DNA of 64,000 nt from Deltaproteobacteria bacterium (GCA_016709225.1 JADJEE010000001.1:372001-436000), one strand, 5' to 3'; positions 23,658 through 32,632 are shown, counted from the stretch's first letter. The notes: generated by a model from the sequence alone, not told the origin. A program made the numbers and translations.

Positions 23658-24793
23658 GCACGCCCGAGCATCCATCGCACGATCGCGGCGGCCCGCGGCT
23701 GGCGGCCCTCGATGCGCTGCGTGGCCTCGCGGTGTTCGCGATGATCCACCAGCACGTCAGCATCTGGTTGTGGCGGGGCCCCGACCCCGGCCGCACCAAC
23801 TTCGACTACCCCGGCCTCGTGCTGCTCAACACCATGGTGGTGATCGGTGCGCCGATGTTCTTCGTGCTGTCCGGGCTTGGCACCGCGATGCTGGCTCGCC
23901 GCGCCGACCGGCCCGGACTCGACGCCACGCTGCTGCGCCGCGGCGCGATGCTGGTGGGCTACGGCCTGCTGGTGAACTTGCTGACCCCGAGCTGGTTCTC
24001 GTGGGGCTCGTTCTTCGCGCTGCACCTGATGGGCGTGTCGATCGCGTGCGCGCCGCTGTGGCGACGACTGTCCGATCGCGCGCTGCTCGGGCTCGCGTTC
24101 GCGGTGCTCGCGATCACGCCGTGGGTGCAGGCCGCGCTCGCGCTGCCGGGCGAGTTGAGCAACCCCGAGATGCGCGACACCAGCCTGCCGGGCGGCGTGC
24201 TGCGGCTGTGGCTCGCGGGCAGCCAGTACTCGCTGCTGCCGTGGCTCTCGACCTACCTGCTGGGCTACTGGGCCGGCCGCATGATCCTGCAGGATCGCCT
24301 GGCAGCGCTGGTGCGCGTCGGGCTCGTGCTCGCGGCGGCGACCGTGCTCGGTCACCTCGCGCTGCGCCTGACCGCGGCGGCCGAGGGCAGCGTGCTGTGG
24401 TACGGCTACCGCTTCAAGGTGGGCTGGTTCCCGGCGCCGGTCGTCATCGTGATGGGCCTGCTGGCGCCGACGCTGTGGATCATCGCGGCGGTCGTGCGTC
24501 GCGATCGGCGTCGACCGCTGCGCGCCGATCACCCGTTGGTCGCGATGGGCCGCATGTCACTGACGGTCTTCATCGTGCACGCGCCGCTGTTCCGCGAGCT
24601 CAGCCGGCCGCTCGGCCTGTGGAGCGCGCTGGCGCCGGCGCCGACGCTGGCCTTCGTGGTCGGCTTCACGCTGCTGTGCCTGTGGGTCGCACGCGCGTGG
24701 GCTCGGGTCGACTTCCGCTACGGCGCCGAGTGGTGGCTGCGTCGGCTGGCCGATCGCAGGCCCGACGCTGCGACCGCGACGACCGCCCGTTGA
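23654..24793 (+). CDS. membrane acyltransferase-like protein (HGSNAT/DUF1624 type)
   Basis: 379 residues with about ten membrane helices. It begins RLAALDALRGLAVFAMIHQHVSIW, the signature of the heparan-alpha-glucosaminide acetyltransferase/DUF1624 family (active-site His in this first helix), followed by FFVLSGLGTAML and YGLLVNLL helices and a closing FIVHAPLFREL helix. Family members transfer acetyl groups to sugars across membranes; the acceptor here is unknown, perhaps an envelope polysaccharide. The GTG start shares four bases with the stop of the OmpA/MYXO-CTERM gene, so the two are translated together. Confidence 0.8.
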   Translation: MSTPEHPSHDRGGPRLAALDALRGLAVFAMIHQHVSIWLWRGPDPGRTNFDYPGLVLLNTMVVIGAPMFFVLSGLGTAMLARRADRPGLDATLLRRGAMLVGYGLLVNLLTPSWFSWGSFFALHLMGVSIACAPLWRRLSDRALLGLAFAVLAITPWVQAALALPGELSNPEMRDTSLPGGVLRLWLAGSQYSLLPWLSTYLLGYWAGRMILQDRLAALVRVGLVLAAATVLGHLALRLTAAAEGSVLWYGYRFKVGWFPAPVVIVMGLLAPTLWIIAAVVRRDRRRPLRADHPLVAMGRMSLTVFIVHAPLFRELSRPLGLWSALAPAPTLAFVVGFTLLCLWVARAWARVDFRYGAEWWLRRLADRRPDAATATTAR

Positions 24794-24797
24794 GGAT

Positions 24798-24820
24798 CGC
24801 CACCACGCGGTGCTGTGGCG
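24798..24820. terminator. bidirectional stem-loop between convergent genes
   Basis: CGCCAC-CAC...GTG-CT-GTGGCG: an outer six-base stem with an inner three-base stem, filling the 27-base gap between convergent stops. No T-run. Confidence 0.4.
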
Positions 24821-25597
24821 TCAGGCGCCCGGGAACTCGTGCACCGTCAGCAGGTGCCGTGCGGCGGCCAGCGGCGTGCGCGGCATCTTCGCGAAGTAGC
24901 GCATCGCGCCCGGCACGGTGCCGAAGGTGCGCTCGATCGCCGCGAAGTGGGGGTTGCTCGCGACGTTCTCACGCAGCAGCGGCGCCACCGTCGGGTCTTG
25001 CCGGAATGCACGGATGTGCTCGAGCAGGCGCTCGTGGTACGCCGGGTCCTCCACGATCGCGAGGATCGACGCGGTCCGCGGGTGACGACGGGCCAGCAGA
25101 TCGAGCACCTGCTGCTCCATCTCGTCGAGCCCGTCGTTGAAGGACTCGAGCAGCTGGAAGTCGTATTGCGGGTTGGCGTGCACCACCTGCATCACGTGAC
25201 CGATGATGGCGTCGCGGGTGCTGTTGAAGCCGGTGGGATCGATCAGCGAGGCGGGATCGTCGAGGAATCGCAGCAGCGTGTGGAAGCGGAAGTCGAGCCC
25301 CTTGCTGCGGTAGTAGTCGGCCGCGCAGGGCACGATGAAGAAGCGCAGCATGTCGAGGGCCCCGACCATGCGCTGGATCCTCGTGGGGATGATGTCGATG
25401 TGGCCGAGCTGCTGCAGCCGACGCAGCCGGCCTTCGACCCGATCGTTGTCGCCGTAGCCGTGCAGGGCGCTCGACAATGCGCGCAGCTTCTGGCGGAAGG
25501 CGCGACGGTCGCCCATGGTCTGTCGCACGAGCGACCACGGGCCGCGCGAGAGCCGGGTGGTGGTGGCTTCGTCCAGCGCAGGCATCTTTGCAACCAT
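24821..25597 (-). CDS. conserved hypothetical protein, alpha-helical
   Basis: 258 residues, soluble and helical throughout, no signal or membrane segment. No family is recognised. Notable features are many conserved-looking aromatic/acidic positions (VPCAADYYRSKGLDFRFH, NPQYDFQLLESFNDGLDEMEQ) and a C-terminal FGTVPGAMRYFAKMPRT. The ATG at 25597 is preferred to an ATG eight codons upstream because little sequence precedes the homologous core; this is uncertain. It is downstream of, and on the same strand as, the DUF2505-like gene with a 90-base gap. Confidence 0.6.
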   Translation of the reverse strand: MVAKMPALDEATTTRLSRGPWSLVRQTMGDRRAFRQKLRALSSALHGYGDNDRVEGRLRRLQQLGHIDIIPTRIQRMVGALDMLRFFIVPCAADYYRSKGLDFRFHTLLRFLDDPASLIDPTGFNSTRDAIIGHVMQVVHANPQYDFQLLESFNDGLDEMEQQVLDLLARRHPRTASILAIVEDPAYHERLLEHIRAFRQDPTVAPLLRENVASNPHFAAIERTFGTVPGAMRYFAKMPRTPLAAARHLLTVHEFPGA

Positions 25598-25687
25598 GGG
25601 ATCGCCGGCCCCAGTGTGCAAGCTCGTTCGCAGCCGTCCACTGCGAAAGATTCGCCGGGTGACCGCGGCCCGGCCCCGGCTCCGCGC

Positions 25688-26191
25688 TCAGCCGGGGTGC
25701 TGGCGGATCCAGCCCCGCATCCACGTCGCGGCCTTCTCCCAGCCATCCCGCATGTTCCGCTCGGCGGCCTTCTCGACCAGGCCCCCGACGCCGAGGATGC
25801 GGACCTCGTTCCACAGATGCGAAGTCCGGCGGCAGCGCTCGGCGCCGAGCGCCTCCACGGTCATGCGGCCGCCGATGCGGATGCGTTCGGTCAGCACCGA
25901 CATCGAAATCTCGTAGGACCACTCGCCGGTGGCGACGTCCTGGCGGCCGTGCTCGGTGTAGCCCAGCTTGGGGCCCAGCAGCTTGGCGACCGCCGCCGGC
26001 AGGTCCAGCTTGGGTTGGACCCGCATGATCCGCGAGCGCTTGCCGCCGGCCTCGATCACCGGGTCGATGTCGCAGACCCCGAAGCCGAGCCCGTCGAGCA
26101 GCATCTCGCGGGTGAAGCCGGGATCGAAGAACAGCTGCCAGAAGCGCGCGGGCGTGAGGTCGAAGTCGTGGATGAGCGTGAACTCGATCAA
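25688..26191 (-). CDS. DUF2505-like START/SRPBCC protein
   Basis: 167 residues. IEFTLIHDFDLTPARFWQLFFDPGF at the N-terminus and GVGGLVEKAAERNMRDGWEKA at the C-terminus, with a beta-rich middle (RSRIMRVQPKLDLPAAVAKLLGPKLGYTEHGR), fit the DUF2505 family, whose fold resembles SRPBCC lipid-binding domains. Function is unknown; a hydrophobic-ligand carrier is the usual guess. The start is TTG at 26191, with GAGG about seven bases upstream, because the family N-terminus begins exactly there and no ATG or GTG is near. A -10-like TAGGCT lies 20 bases further upstream. Confidence 0.7.
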   Translation of the reverse strand: MIEFTLIHDFDLTPARFWQLFFDPGFTREMLLDGLGFGVCDIDPVIEAGGKRSRIMRVQPKLDLPAAVAKLLGPKLGYTEHGRQDVATGEWSYEISMSVLTERIRIGGRMTVEALGAERCRRTSHLWNEVRILGVGGLVEKAAERNMRDGWEKAATWMRGWIRQHPG

Positions 26192-26240
26192 GGGGGCCTC
26201 GTGCGCGCGGGAGCCTATCACCGCCGTCCCCGCGTGGGCC

Positions 26241-26272
26241 GCCGGTGATCCCGGGGCCGCGGGGTCACCGGC
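26241..26272 (-). terminator. stem-loop downstream of the glycosyltransferase gene
   Basis: 13-base stem (one G-T pair) GCCGGTGATCCCG / CGGGGTCACCGGC with a six-base loop, about 23 bases past the stop at 26295. No T-run follows. Confidence 0.5.
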
Positions 26273-26294
26273 GCGCCCGCTCGCGGGGCCGGCT

Positions 26295-27806
26295 TCAGTC
26301 GCCGTCGTCGCAGGCGCGGCGGGCGGGCCCGAGCGCGACGACGACCACGCGCATGGGCCCGACCGGCTCGACCTGCGTGTACGCGGCGTCGTCGAAGCTG
26401 GCCAGCGGCTGCAGCGGGAACACCTCGGCGAGCACCGGCAGCCAGTGCGCGGGAACCACCGCGTGGGTCGGCGCGCGCGCGACCCAGCGGCAGATCTTCG
26501 CGGCGCGATCGAAGTGGCGATGGGCCGCGACATGATCGTTCAGACCCACGAGGTCGACGATCGTCATCGTCCGCGCCGTGCCCCAGCGCAAGGCGCCTGC
26601 GCCCTCAGTCGCGACCACGGCATCCCGCGGCAGCTCGGCGGCGACCCAGCGCGCGGGCTGGGTGTGCAGTACGTGGGTGTCCTCGCTGGCGGCGCGGGCC
26701 CGCGCGACGGTGTCCCGCGCCTGCAGGCCGACCATGACCGCGACGGGCGCCACCGCCAACGCGGCCAAGCGCCGCGGCAGCGCGGCGAGGCCGAAGGCGA
26801 CCACGATCGCCGCCGGCGTCAGCAACGGTACGAAGTAGCGGGCCTCGAAGAACTGCACGCCGGCGTGCAATGGACGCGTGCCGGCGACCAGCAGCACCAT
26901 CGCAAAGGTGGTGCCGCCCAGCCACGCCAGCATGGCCGCGCCTGCCCGCCACTCGTGGCGCAGCGCTGCCGCGGCGAGCACGACCCCGCCCAGGCCCACC
27001 AACCACGGCTGCCACGGCAGCACCTGCTCGGCGAGGTAGGCCAGGCCCGACGCTCCACCGCCGCGACCCTTCACGTAGAACGCGTTGGGCAGCGGGGCGC
27101 CCACGGTCGCCAGCAGCCATGCGCTCCACGCCGCGGCGGCGATCGTCGCACCGAGCGCGGCCGCGAGGATTGCCCGTCGCAGCGACGGCGGCAGCCGGGC
27201 CCGCAGCGGCCACGCGACCGCGAACGCGACGAACGGCAGCGCAGCGAGCTCGGGGCGGGCCCACACCGCCAGTGCGCCGAGTACCGCGGCGGCGCGCGCC
27301 CGGCCGTCGACGATCGCCCACGTCAGCGCCAGCGCCAGCGCCGACGCCAGCGAGACCTCCATCCCGCTCGCGACGCCGTGCAGTGACAGCGGTGCGCTGG
27401 CCACGAGCGCGCCGGTCAGCCACGCGATCGATCGCAGCGGCAGCGGGGCGGGCTCGCTCGCGCGCCGCTGAGCGATCGCGATGGTCAGACCGGCGGCGCA
27501 CCAGGCCGTGAGCGCATGCAGCAGCATCGCGAGCGTGAACACCCGCGGCACGGTCGCGCCGGCGGTCGGCCACGCCCACAGCAGCAGCACCCACAGCGGG
27601 CTCGAGCAGCCGGCCTCGTGATCGCCGGGGTTGTAGCTCCAACCCTCGCCGAGCTCGAGGCTCTTGGCGTAGTCGAGGTGGATCCAAGCGTCGTCGAGGG
27701 CGAAGTCCTCGCAGGGCAGGCTCACCATCGCGGCCAGCAGCAGCGCCAGCAGGGCCACCGGCACCGCGATGCCGGCCTCGGGCAGCGGGGCGGGTGTGCG
27801 ACTCAA
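26295..27806 (-). CDS. GT-C type membrane glycosyltransferase-like protein
   Basis: 503 residues with about ten membrane helices and a soluble C-terminal tail of about 120 residues. Near the N-terminus, just after the first helix, it has DFALDDAWIHLDYAKSL: the paired acidic residues in the first extracytoplasmic loop are characteristic of GT-C enzymes that use polyprenyl-phosphate sugars (family 39/87 and ArnT-like). HEAGCSSPLWVLLL follows. Donor and acceptor are unknown; transfer to envelope lipid or protein is likely. The TTG start at 27806 overlaps the stop of the oxidoreductase gene (TTGA); no ATG alternative preserves the first helix. Confidence 0.7.
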   Translation of the reverse strand: MSRTPAPLPEAGIAVPVALLALLLAAMVSLPCEDFALDDAWIHLDYAKSLELGEGWSYNPGDHEAGCSSPLWVLLLWAWPTAGATVPRVFTLAMLLHALTAWCAAGLTIAIAQRRASEPAPLPLRSIAWLTGALVASAPLSLHGVASGMEVSLASALALALTWAIVDGRARAAAVLGALAVWARPELAALPFVAFAVAWPLRARLPPSLRRAILAAALGATIAAAAWSAWLLATVGAPLPNAFYVKGRGGGASGLAYLAEQVLPWQPWLVGLGGVVLAAAALRHEWRAGAAMLAWLGGTTFAMVLLVAGTRPLHAGVQFFEARYFVPLLTPAAIVVAFGLAALPRRLAALAVAPVAVMVGLQARDTVARARAASEDTHVLHTQPARWVAAELPRDAVVATEGAGALRWGTARTMTIVDLVGLNDHVAAHRHFDRAAKICRWVARAPTHAVVPAHWLPVLAEVFPLQPLASFDDAAYTQVEPVGPMRVVVVALGPARRACDDGD

Positions 27807-28849
27807 GCGTCCGATCCCACCTGCAGCACGACCTTGCCGAACTGCGTGCGCGTGTCGAGGTGGCGATGGGCGAGCTCGGCCTGCGCGAGCGGGAACACGC
27901 GATCGACCACGGGTCGCAGCGCGCCCGATTCCACCAACGGCAGGATCCGATGCAGCAGCGCCTTGCTGCCCATGGTGCTGCCGAGGATCTGCAGCTGGCG
28001 GAAGAACACCTGCCGCAGGTCGGTGCTGGCGTCGTAGCCCGACGACGCGCCGCAGGTGACCACGACGCCGCCCTTGCGCGCGAGCGCGAGGCTGTGCGGC
28101 CAGGTGTCCTTGCCGGTGTGCTCGACGACGATGTCGACGCCGCGCTTGCCGACGCCGGGGTGGGCCCGCACCGCCTGTGGCCACTGCGGATCGCTGGTGC
28201 ACACGCTCGCGTCGGCGCCGAGCTCGAGCGCGCGCGCACACTTGGCCTCGCTGCTGGCCAGGGCGATCACGCTCGCGCCGTGCAGCTTGGCGATCTGCAC
28301 CGCGGCCACGCCCACGCCGCTGCCGGCCGCGTGCACGAGCACGACGTCGCCGGGGCGCACCGCGGCGCGCACCACCAGCATCTGCCACGCGGTCAGGAAC
28401 GTCAGCGGCACCGCGGCGGCGGCGGCCATGTCGAGCCCGTCGGGCTTGCGCAGCAGGTTCGCGACCGGCACCGCGATGCGCTCGCAGTAGCCGCCCGGCG
28501 CGGTCTCCCCGAGGATGTGATAGTGCCGACACAGGTTGTCCCAGCCCGACAGGCACGACTCGCAGTGACCACAGCTGAGGCCGGGGTTGACCACCACCGC
28601 CTGGTCGCGCCACGCGGTGTCCACCCCTTCGCCGCACGCGACGACGCGGCCGGCGATGTCGCTGCCGAGCACGTGGGGCAGGGCAATCCGGACGCCGGGC
28701 AGACCCGCGCGGACCCACAGGTCGAGGCGGTTGAGGGCACAGGCCGCGACCTCGATCACGACCTCGCCGGGCCCCGCCTGCGGCTCTGGCAAGGTCGCGA
28801 CGTTCAGCACCGAGGGGTCACCGTGACGTTCGAACGTGATGGCACGCAT
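27803..28849 (-). CDS. zinc-type alcohol dehydrogenase / quinone-oxidoreductase-like enzyme
   Basis: 348 residues of the medium-chain dehydrogenase family, cytoplasmic, NAD(P)-dependent. Catalytic region: ALNRLDLWVRAGLPG, LGSDIAGRVV (an Asp where many zinc enzymes have a Glu), and a structural-zinc-like Cys cluster CGHCESCLSGWDNLCRHY with four Cys. Nucleotide-binding fold: VLVHAAGSGVGVAAVQIAKLHGA. The catalytic-zinc Cys of true alcohol dehydrogenases is replaced (AALNRLDLW), so it is closer to quinone/crotonyl-CoA reductases that keep the structural zinc. Substrate unknown. It is translationally coupled to the membrane glycosyltransferase gene. ATG 28849 is at the family N-terminus (MRAITFERHG). 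Confidence 0.85.
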   Translation of the reverse strand: MRAITFERHGDPSVLNVATLPEPQAGPGEVVIEVAACALNRLDLWVRAGLPGVRIALPHVLGSDIAGRVVACGEGVDTAWRDQAVVVNPGLSCGHCESCLSGWDNLCRHYHILGETAPGGYCERIAVPVANLLRKPDGLDMAAAAAVPLTFLTAWQMLVVRAAVRPGDVVLVHAAGSGVGVAAVQIAKLHGASVIALASSEAKCARALELGADASVCTSDPQWPQAVRAHPGVGKRGVDIVVEHTGKDTWPHSLALARKGGVVVTCGASSGYDASTDLRQVFFRQLQILGSTMGSKALLHRILPLVESGALRPVVDRVFPLAQAELAHRHLDTRTQFGKVVLQVGSDA

Positions 28850-29198
28850 GGCTTGATCCCGCGCTCGGACGATCCTTCGATCATCGCACCGGCGACGCGG
28901 CCGCGACCGGTGTGTGCGACGGTACCACCGAAATTGCAGCGACCTCGACATCGGCCTTGCCGCGCGCGCCGGACCCCCGCATAAGGGTGGAGACGAGACG
29001 TGCGCGCCGGGGGGTTCGCACGACTGGTCCGCCGACGTCCATCGCCGGTGTTCGTTGCAGGGTTCCCATCGATCTCGCGGATCGACACTGCTGGGCCGCC
29101 GGCCCGGTGTCCGCGAAGGCGCTGTCCCGAACCGGGACCGCGAGGGGCGCATACGACCGAGTTCAGGTCGTTTGTCCGCCGACGATGGAGATACCCAG
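28850..29198. other. 349-base divergent intergenic region before rpoH
   Basis: No gene is seen. It must hold the promoters of the oxidoreductase operon and of the sigma factor gene. Visible landmarks: a six-base hairpin GTCCCG-AAC-CGGGAC at 29124-29138, a TACGAC box at 29152-29157, and GGAG about ten bases before the ATG at 29199. Its size, compared with neighbouring gaps of 50-150 bases, suggests a regulated leader. Confidence 0.5.
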
Positions 29199-30065
29199 AT
29201 GTTCGACGCGCTCGCCACCGATCAAGGCCTCTCCCGCTACCTCACCGCCATCGAGCGTTACCCGGTGTTGGATCGCGACCGTGAGCTCACGCTCTCGCGG
29301 TCGTTCCTCGCGGGTGACAAGGCCGCTGGCGACCTGCTCGTGTGCTGCAACCTGCGCTACGTCGTCAAGATCGCGCAGGGCTACCGCGGCTACGGCTTTC
29401 GCATCAACGAACTCGTCGCCGAGGGCAACCTCGGGCTGTTGCAGGCGGTGCGCCGCTTCGAGCCCGAGCGCGGCCTGCGGTTCATGACCTACGCTTCGTA
29501 CTGGGTCCGCGCCCACGTGCTGTCGTACATCCTCAAGCACTGGAGCTTGGTGGGTGTGGGCACCGGCCCGATGCAGAGCAAGCTGTTCTTCCGCCTCCAC
29601 CGCGAGAAGGCCAAGCTCGCGGCGCGGTTGGGCACCGGCGAGCACCTCACGGCGAAGCTCGCGGAGACCTTCCAGACCAGCGAGGAGCGCATCCGCTCGA
29701 TGGAGCAGCGCATCGACGGTCGCGACCTCTCGCTCGATGCGAAGGCCTTCCGCGACGGCACCTCGACCATCATGGACACGCTCGCCGACGGCGAGACCGA
29801 CCAGGAGAACGCGCTGCTCTCCGACGAGGTCCATGCGCTCGTGCAGGAGCGCGTCGAGGATGCGCTCACCCGGCTCGACGCCCGCGAGCAGATCATCGTG
29901 CACCACCGCCTCATCGGCGGCGAGCGTCAGACGCTGTCGGAGATCGGCAAGCAGCTCGGGCTCTCCCGCGAGCGCGTGCGCCAGCTCGAGCAGCGCGTGA
30001 AGACCAAGCTGCGCCGCAGCCTGGCCGACCTCGCGCCCGAGGGCACCATGGCCGAGGCCGCCTGA
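29199..30065 (+). CDS. rpoH: RpoH-type (sigma-32-like) sigma factor
   Basis: 288 residues. It lacks region 1.1 and begins with region 1.2/2 (LSRYLTAIERYPVLDRDRELTLS; LLVCCNLRYVVKIAQGYRGYGFRINELVAEGNLGLLQAVRRFEPERGLRFMTYASYWVRA). SLVGVGTGPMQSKLFFRLHREK corresponds to the RpoH box between regions 2.4 and 3, where Q and LFFxLR are characteristic, and region 4 ends with TLSEIGKQLGLSRERVRQLEQRVKTKLRRSL. Myxobacteria carry several RpoH-like factors (SigB/SigC of Myxococcus), some developmental rather than heat-shock, so the stimulus is uncertain. GGAG precedes the ATG. Confidence 0.85.
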   Translation: MFDALATDQGLSRYLTAIERYPVLDRDRELTLSRSFLAGDKAAGDLLVCCNLRYVVKIAQGYRGYGFRINELVAEGNLGLLQAVRRFEPERGLRFMTYASYWVRAHVLSYILKHWSLVGVGTGPMQSKLFFRLHREKAKLAARLGTGEHLTAKLAETFQTSEERIRSMEQRIDGRDLSLDAKAFRDGTSTIMDTLADGETDQENALLSDEVHALVQERVEDALTRLDAREQIIVHHRLIGGERQTLSEIGKQLGLSRERVRQLEQRVKTKLRRSLADLAPEGTMAEAA

Positions 30066-30133
30066 TCGACGCCGCGGCGACGGCCGAGCCATCGCGCGGT
30101 GGTCGTGCGATGCTCCCGGTCGGAGCCGCGACC

Positions 30134-31387
30134 ATGATCCGGATGATCCGCAAGCCGAGCCTGGTTTCTTCGTTGGCGTCGCTGCTCGCGTGTGGCCACG
30201 CGACGGCCGAGCCCACGTCGTCGTCCACCGGCGCCAGCGACGAGGACGGCAGCACCACGCCCGTCGGCAGCAGCGGCGGCACCACCGACGTCGCGAGCAC
30301 CACCGCCGACAGCAGTGGCTCCGGCGGCGGCACCACCGGAGAGCCCGGCGCGTGCGCCGATCAGCAGCTGCGCGCGCTGCCCGAGGATCCCGGCACGCTG
30401 GGCCCGTGGCCGGTCGGCGCCCGCACGATCGACCTCGACGGTCTCACCGTCGAGGTGTGGTACCCGGCGCAGCCTGGCAGCGAGCGCGGCGCGACCAAGG
30501 CGATCTACGACATCCGCGAGCAGCTCCCCGCCAGCGAGCAAGGCAAGATCAGCGACGCCGACAACCCGTGGCAGCCGTGCGAGTGCTACCGCGAGCTCGC
30601 GCCGGACCTCGAGTACGGCCCATACCCCGTGATCGTCTTCGTGCACGGCACCGCCAGCTTCCGCACGCAGTCGCTGCCGCAGATGGTGCACTGGGCCAGC
30701 CGCGGCTTCGTGGTCGTGGCTGCCGATCACCCGGGCCTGAAGCTCGGCGATCTGCTCGGTAGTGCCTGTGGTGCGGGCAACGTCGCGCAGGACCTCGACG
30801 GCGATCTCGAGCGCGTGTTGGCGGCCGTGCAGGGGCGCGGCGACGCGCTCGCGTTCCTGGGCGATCGGCAGGATGGCACGCGCGTGGGCATGGCCGGTCA
30901 CAGCGCCGGCGGAGCCGCGATCGCGTCGTGGGGGGACCGGGCGGCGGTGTTGGTGCCGCTGGCGGCGGGTGGCACCCAAGCCGGCGCGACGCTGCGCTCG
31001 ACACTCGTGATGGGTGGCACCGCGGACTCCGTGGTCGACTACGGTGCACAGCAGGATGGCTACGGGACGTCGCCGTCGCCCAAGCGCCTGGTCGGCATCG
31101 CCGAGGGCGGACACCTCGGCTTCTCCGAGATCTGCTCGCTGGCGAATGCGGCGGGCGACGACCTGCTCGAGGTCGCGACTGCGGCCGGCGTGTGCGGGGC
31201 CCAGTTCGCCGGGCTGCTGTTCCAGTGCTCGCCCGATCTCATCGCCGACGCCGACGCGTGGGCGATCATCGACTACGCCACGACGGCGGCCTTCGAGGAG
31301 ACGCTGCAGTGCCGCGATGCGACCGCGGCGTTCGACGCGATCGCAGCGCGCTTCGATGGCGTGGCCGAGTATCTCTCGATGCCGTGA
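30134..31387 (+). CDS. lipoprotein alpha/beta hydrolase (esterase/lipase-like)
   Basis: 417 residues. Signal with lipobox SLLACG (Cys about 18), then a Ser/Thr/Gly linker of about 55 residues and a hydrolase domain: YPVIVFVHGTASF (oxyanion HG), nucleophile in GMAGHSAGGAAI, an Asp in MGGTADSVVDYG and a His in IAEGGHLGFSE. The disposition resembles PET-hydrolase/chlorophyllase-like esterases. Three in-frame ATGs (30110, 30134, 30143) are possible; 30134 is chosen because GGAG lies nine bases upstream and the signal is compact. A secreted, envelope-anchored esterase is the likely product; the substrate is unknown. Confidence 0.82.
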   Translation: MIRMIRKPSLVSSLASLLACGHATAEPTSSSTGASDEDGSTTPVGSSGGTTDVASTTADSSGSGGGTTGEPGACADQQLRALPEDPGTLGPWPVGARTIDLDGLTVEVWYPAQPGSERGATKAIYDIREQLPASEQGKISDADNPWQPCECYRELAPDLEYGPYPVIVFVHGTASFRTQSLPQMVHWASRGFVVVAADHPGLKLGDLLGSACGAGNVAQDLDGDLERVLAAVQGRGDALAFLGDRQDGTRVGMAGHSAGGAAIASWGDRAAVLVPLAAGGTQAGATLRSTLVMGGTADSVVDYGAQQDGYGTSPSPKRLVGIAEGGHLGFSEICSLANAAGDDLLEVATAAGVCGAQFAGLLFQCSPDLIADADAWAIIDYATTAAFEETLQCRDATAAFDAIAARFDGVAEYLSMP

Positions 31388-31409
31388 TCGCACGCGCCGC
31401 CCCGCCGCA

Positions 31410-31694
31410 CTACCATCGCTCCGCGAAGGCGGCGTGGGTCACGTCGTAGCGCGGCGGCTGCGAGGGCCCCGCGCCGCTCGGCCTGCGTCGCTCGAGCTCG
31501 CCGCGGCCGTCGAGCGCGGGCGCGCCACCGGCCGCAGCGGTGGCCCGGTCGGCCCGCGGGGCCGGTGCGTCGCCCGTGACCTCGGTCGCGGGCAACGGCC
31601 CCGAAGCTCGGGCGTGCGTCGCCTGCGTCGACGGAACCGCGCGGCAGCCGAGGGCGACCGCCACGAGTCCGCAGAACGACAACCACCGCTTCAT
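31410..31694 (-). CDS. small lipoprotein, unknown function
   Basis: 94 residues. MKRWLSFCGLVAVALGCRAVP is a compact lipoprotein signal (lipobox ALGC). The remainder is Ala/Arg/Pro-rich and predicted disordered, ending in QPPRYDVTHAAFAERW. No family. The ATG at 31694 is the only one giving a signal. The gene converges with the esterase gene, 22 bases between stops. Moderate confidence that it is real: the signal peptide and the fit into the gap are the only support. Confidence 0.5.
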   Translation of the reverse strand: MKRWLSFCGLVAVALGCRAVPSTQATHARASGPLPATEVTGDAPAPRADRATAAAGGAPALDGRGELERRRPSGAGPSQPPRYDVTHAAFAERW

Positions 31695-31845
31695 CGACCC
31701 ACCATGGTCGGTGGCGAGCCCGGCGATGACGCTGCCGTGGGCGCCCACGGCTACCATGCGTCCAGGGATGCCCGGGCCCGATGCGCGCGAGCGCGGCGTG
31801 ATCCGCGTCGCCGGTGACGATTGCGTCGACGGCGGCGGCGCGGCG

Positions 31846-32616
31846 CTACAGCGCCTGCAGGCCGTAGGGCGGTGATGCGTTGACCAGCGTGCCACCCTCG
31901 CAGTTCAACGTCACCGATTCGAAGCTGACGCCGTCCTTCATCGCGCGCAGCACGTAGCTGCCGGCGGGCACGTTGCTGAACAGCACGCCGCCGTCCTCGG
32001 TGGTCTCGGTCAGCATCGGGTCCGGCACCACGTCGGCGCCGAAGTACACCGGGCCGCGGGCGGGATCGATCGACGGCTCGAGCGTGACCGTGGCGCCCGC
32101 CTCACCGTGGGCGCCGTCGTCGTAGATCGACTTTCCGACGCGCGTCACCGTGCTGACGATCTGGCACGCACCCGGGTCGACCTCGACCGACAGCAGGTCG
32201 GCGAGCAGCGCGAACAGATCGTCGCCGGGGATCTGGAACGTCACGCGCTCGAGCGACCCGTCGTCGGGCAGGGTGAAGGTCTTCGTGCGCGCGCGCGGGA
32301 AGCCGTCGGCGACCATCTCGAAGGTCGCGAGGCTGCCGGCGGGGACCTCGGGCAGCACGAAGTGACCGGCCTCGTCGGTGGTGGTCGTGATGCCGGGTTG
32401 CTCGACGATCGAGATGGTCGCGCCAGCGATGAGGCCGTACGGCGTGCCGGGTAGCGTGAACGCGAACGCGTCGCCGCTCACCTCGATCGTCGACACGTCG
32501 TGATCGGTGTCGGCGCAGCCGGTGCTGCCGTCGTCGGCGAAGGGGTCGGCGCAGCCGAGCACGAGCAGCAGCGCGGGGAGGACCATGCAACGGCGGGGCT
32601 GACGTCGGGGAGCCAT
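31846..32616 (-). CDS. lipoprotein with carboxypeptidase-regulatory-like domains
   Basis: 256 residues. Lipobox LLLVLGC (Cys about 22). Two beta-sandwich modules follow: GATISIVEQPGITTTTDEAGHFVLPEVPAGSLATFEM and GATVTLEPSIDPARG ... TETTEDGGVLFSNVPAGSYVLRAM, each with the T/E-D-x-G-x-F/L-S/P-N/E-V-PAG pattern of carboxypeptidase-regulatory-like (CarboxypepD_reg) domains. No catalytic domain is attached; probably a surface or periplasmic structural protein. The ATG at 32616 is seven bases downstream of an extended -10 (TGCTAGGGT), with no Shine-Dalgarno. Confidence 0.8.
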   Translation of the reverse strand: MAPRRQPRRCMVLPALLLVLGCADPFADDGSTGCADTDHDVSTIEVSGDAFAFTLPGTPYGLIAGATISIVEQPGITTTTDEAGHFVLPEVPAGSLATFEMVADGFPRARTKTFTLPDDGSLERVTFQIPGDDLFALLADLLSVEVDPGACQIVSTVTRVGKSIYDDGAHGEAGATVTLEPSIDPARGPVYFGADVVPDPMLTETTEDGGVLFSNVPAGSYVLRAMKDGVSFESVTLNCEGGTLVNASPPYGLQAL

Positions 32617-32623
32617 CGAGCGC

Positions 32624-32632
32624 ACCCTAGCA
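32624..32632 (-). promoter_or_regulatory. extended -10 TGCTAGGGT before a lipoprotein gene
   Basis: Ends seven bases before the ATG at 32616, so the predicted transcript starts at or next to the start codon. Confidence 0.5.

Noticed and set aside
28850..29198. An RNA thermometer in the rpoH leader
   Set aside because: I could not find a pairing that sequesters the GGAG near the ATG; the only clear hairpin (29124-29138) is far upstream and GC-rich.
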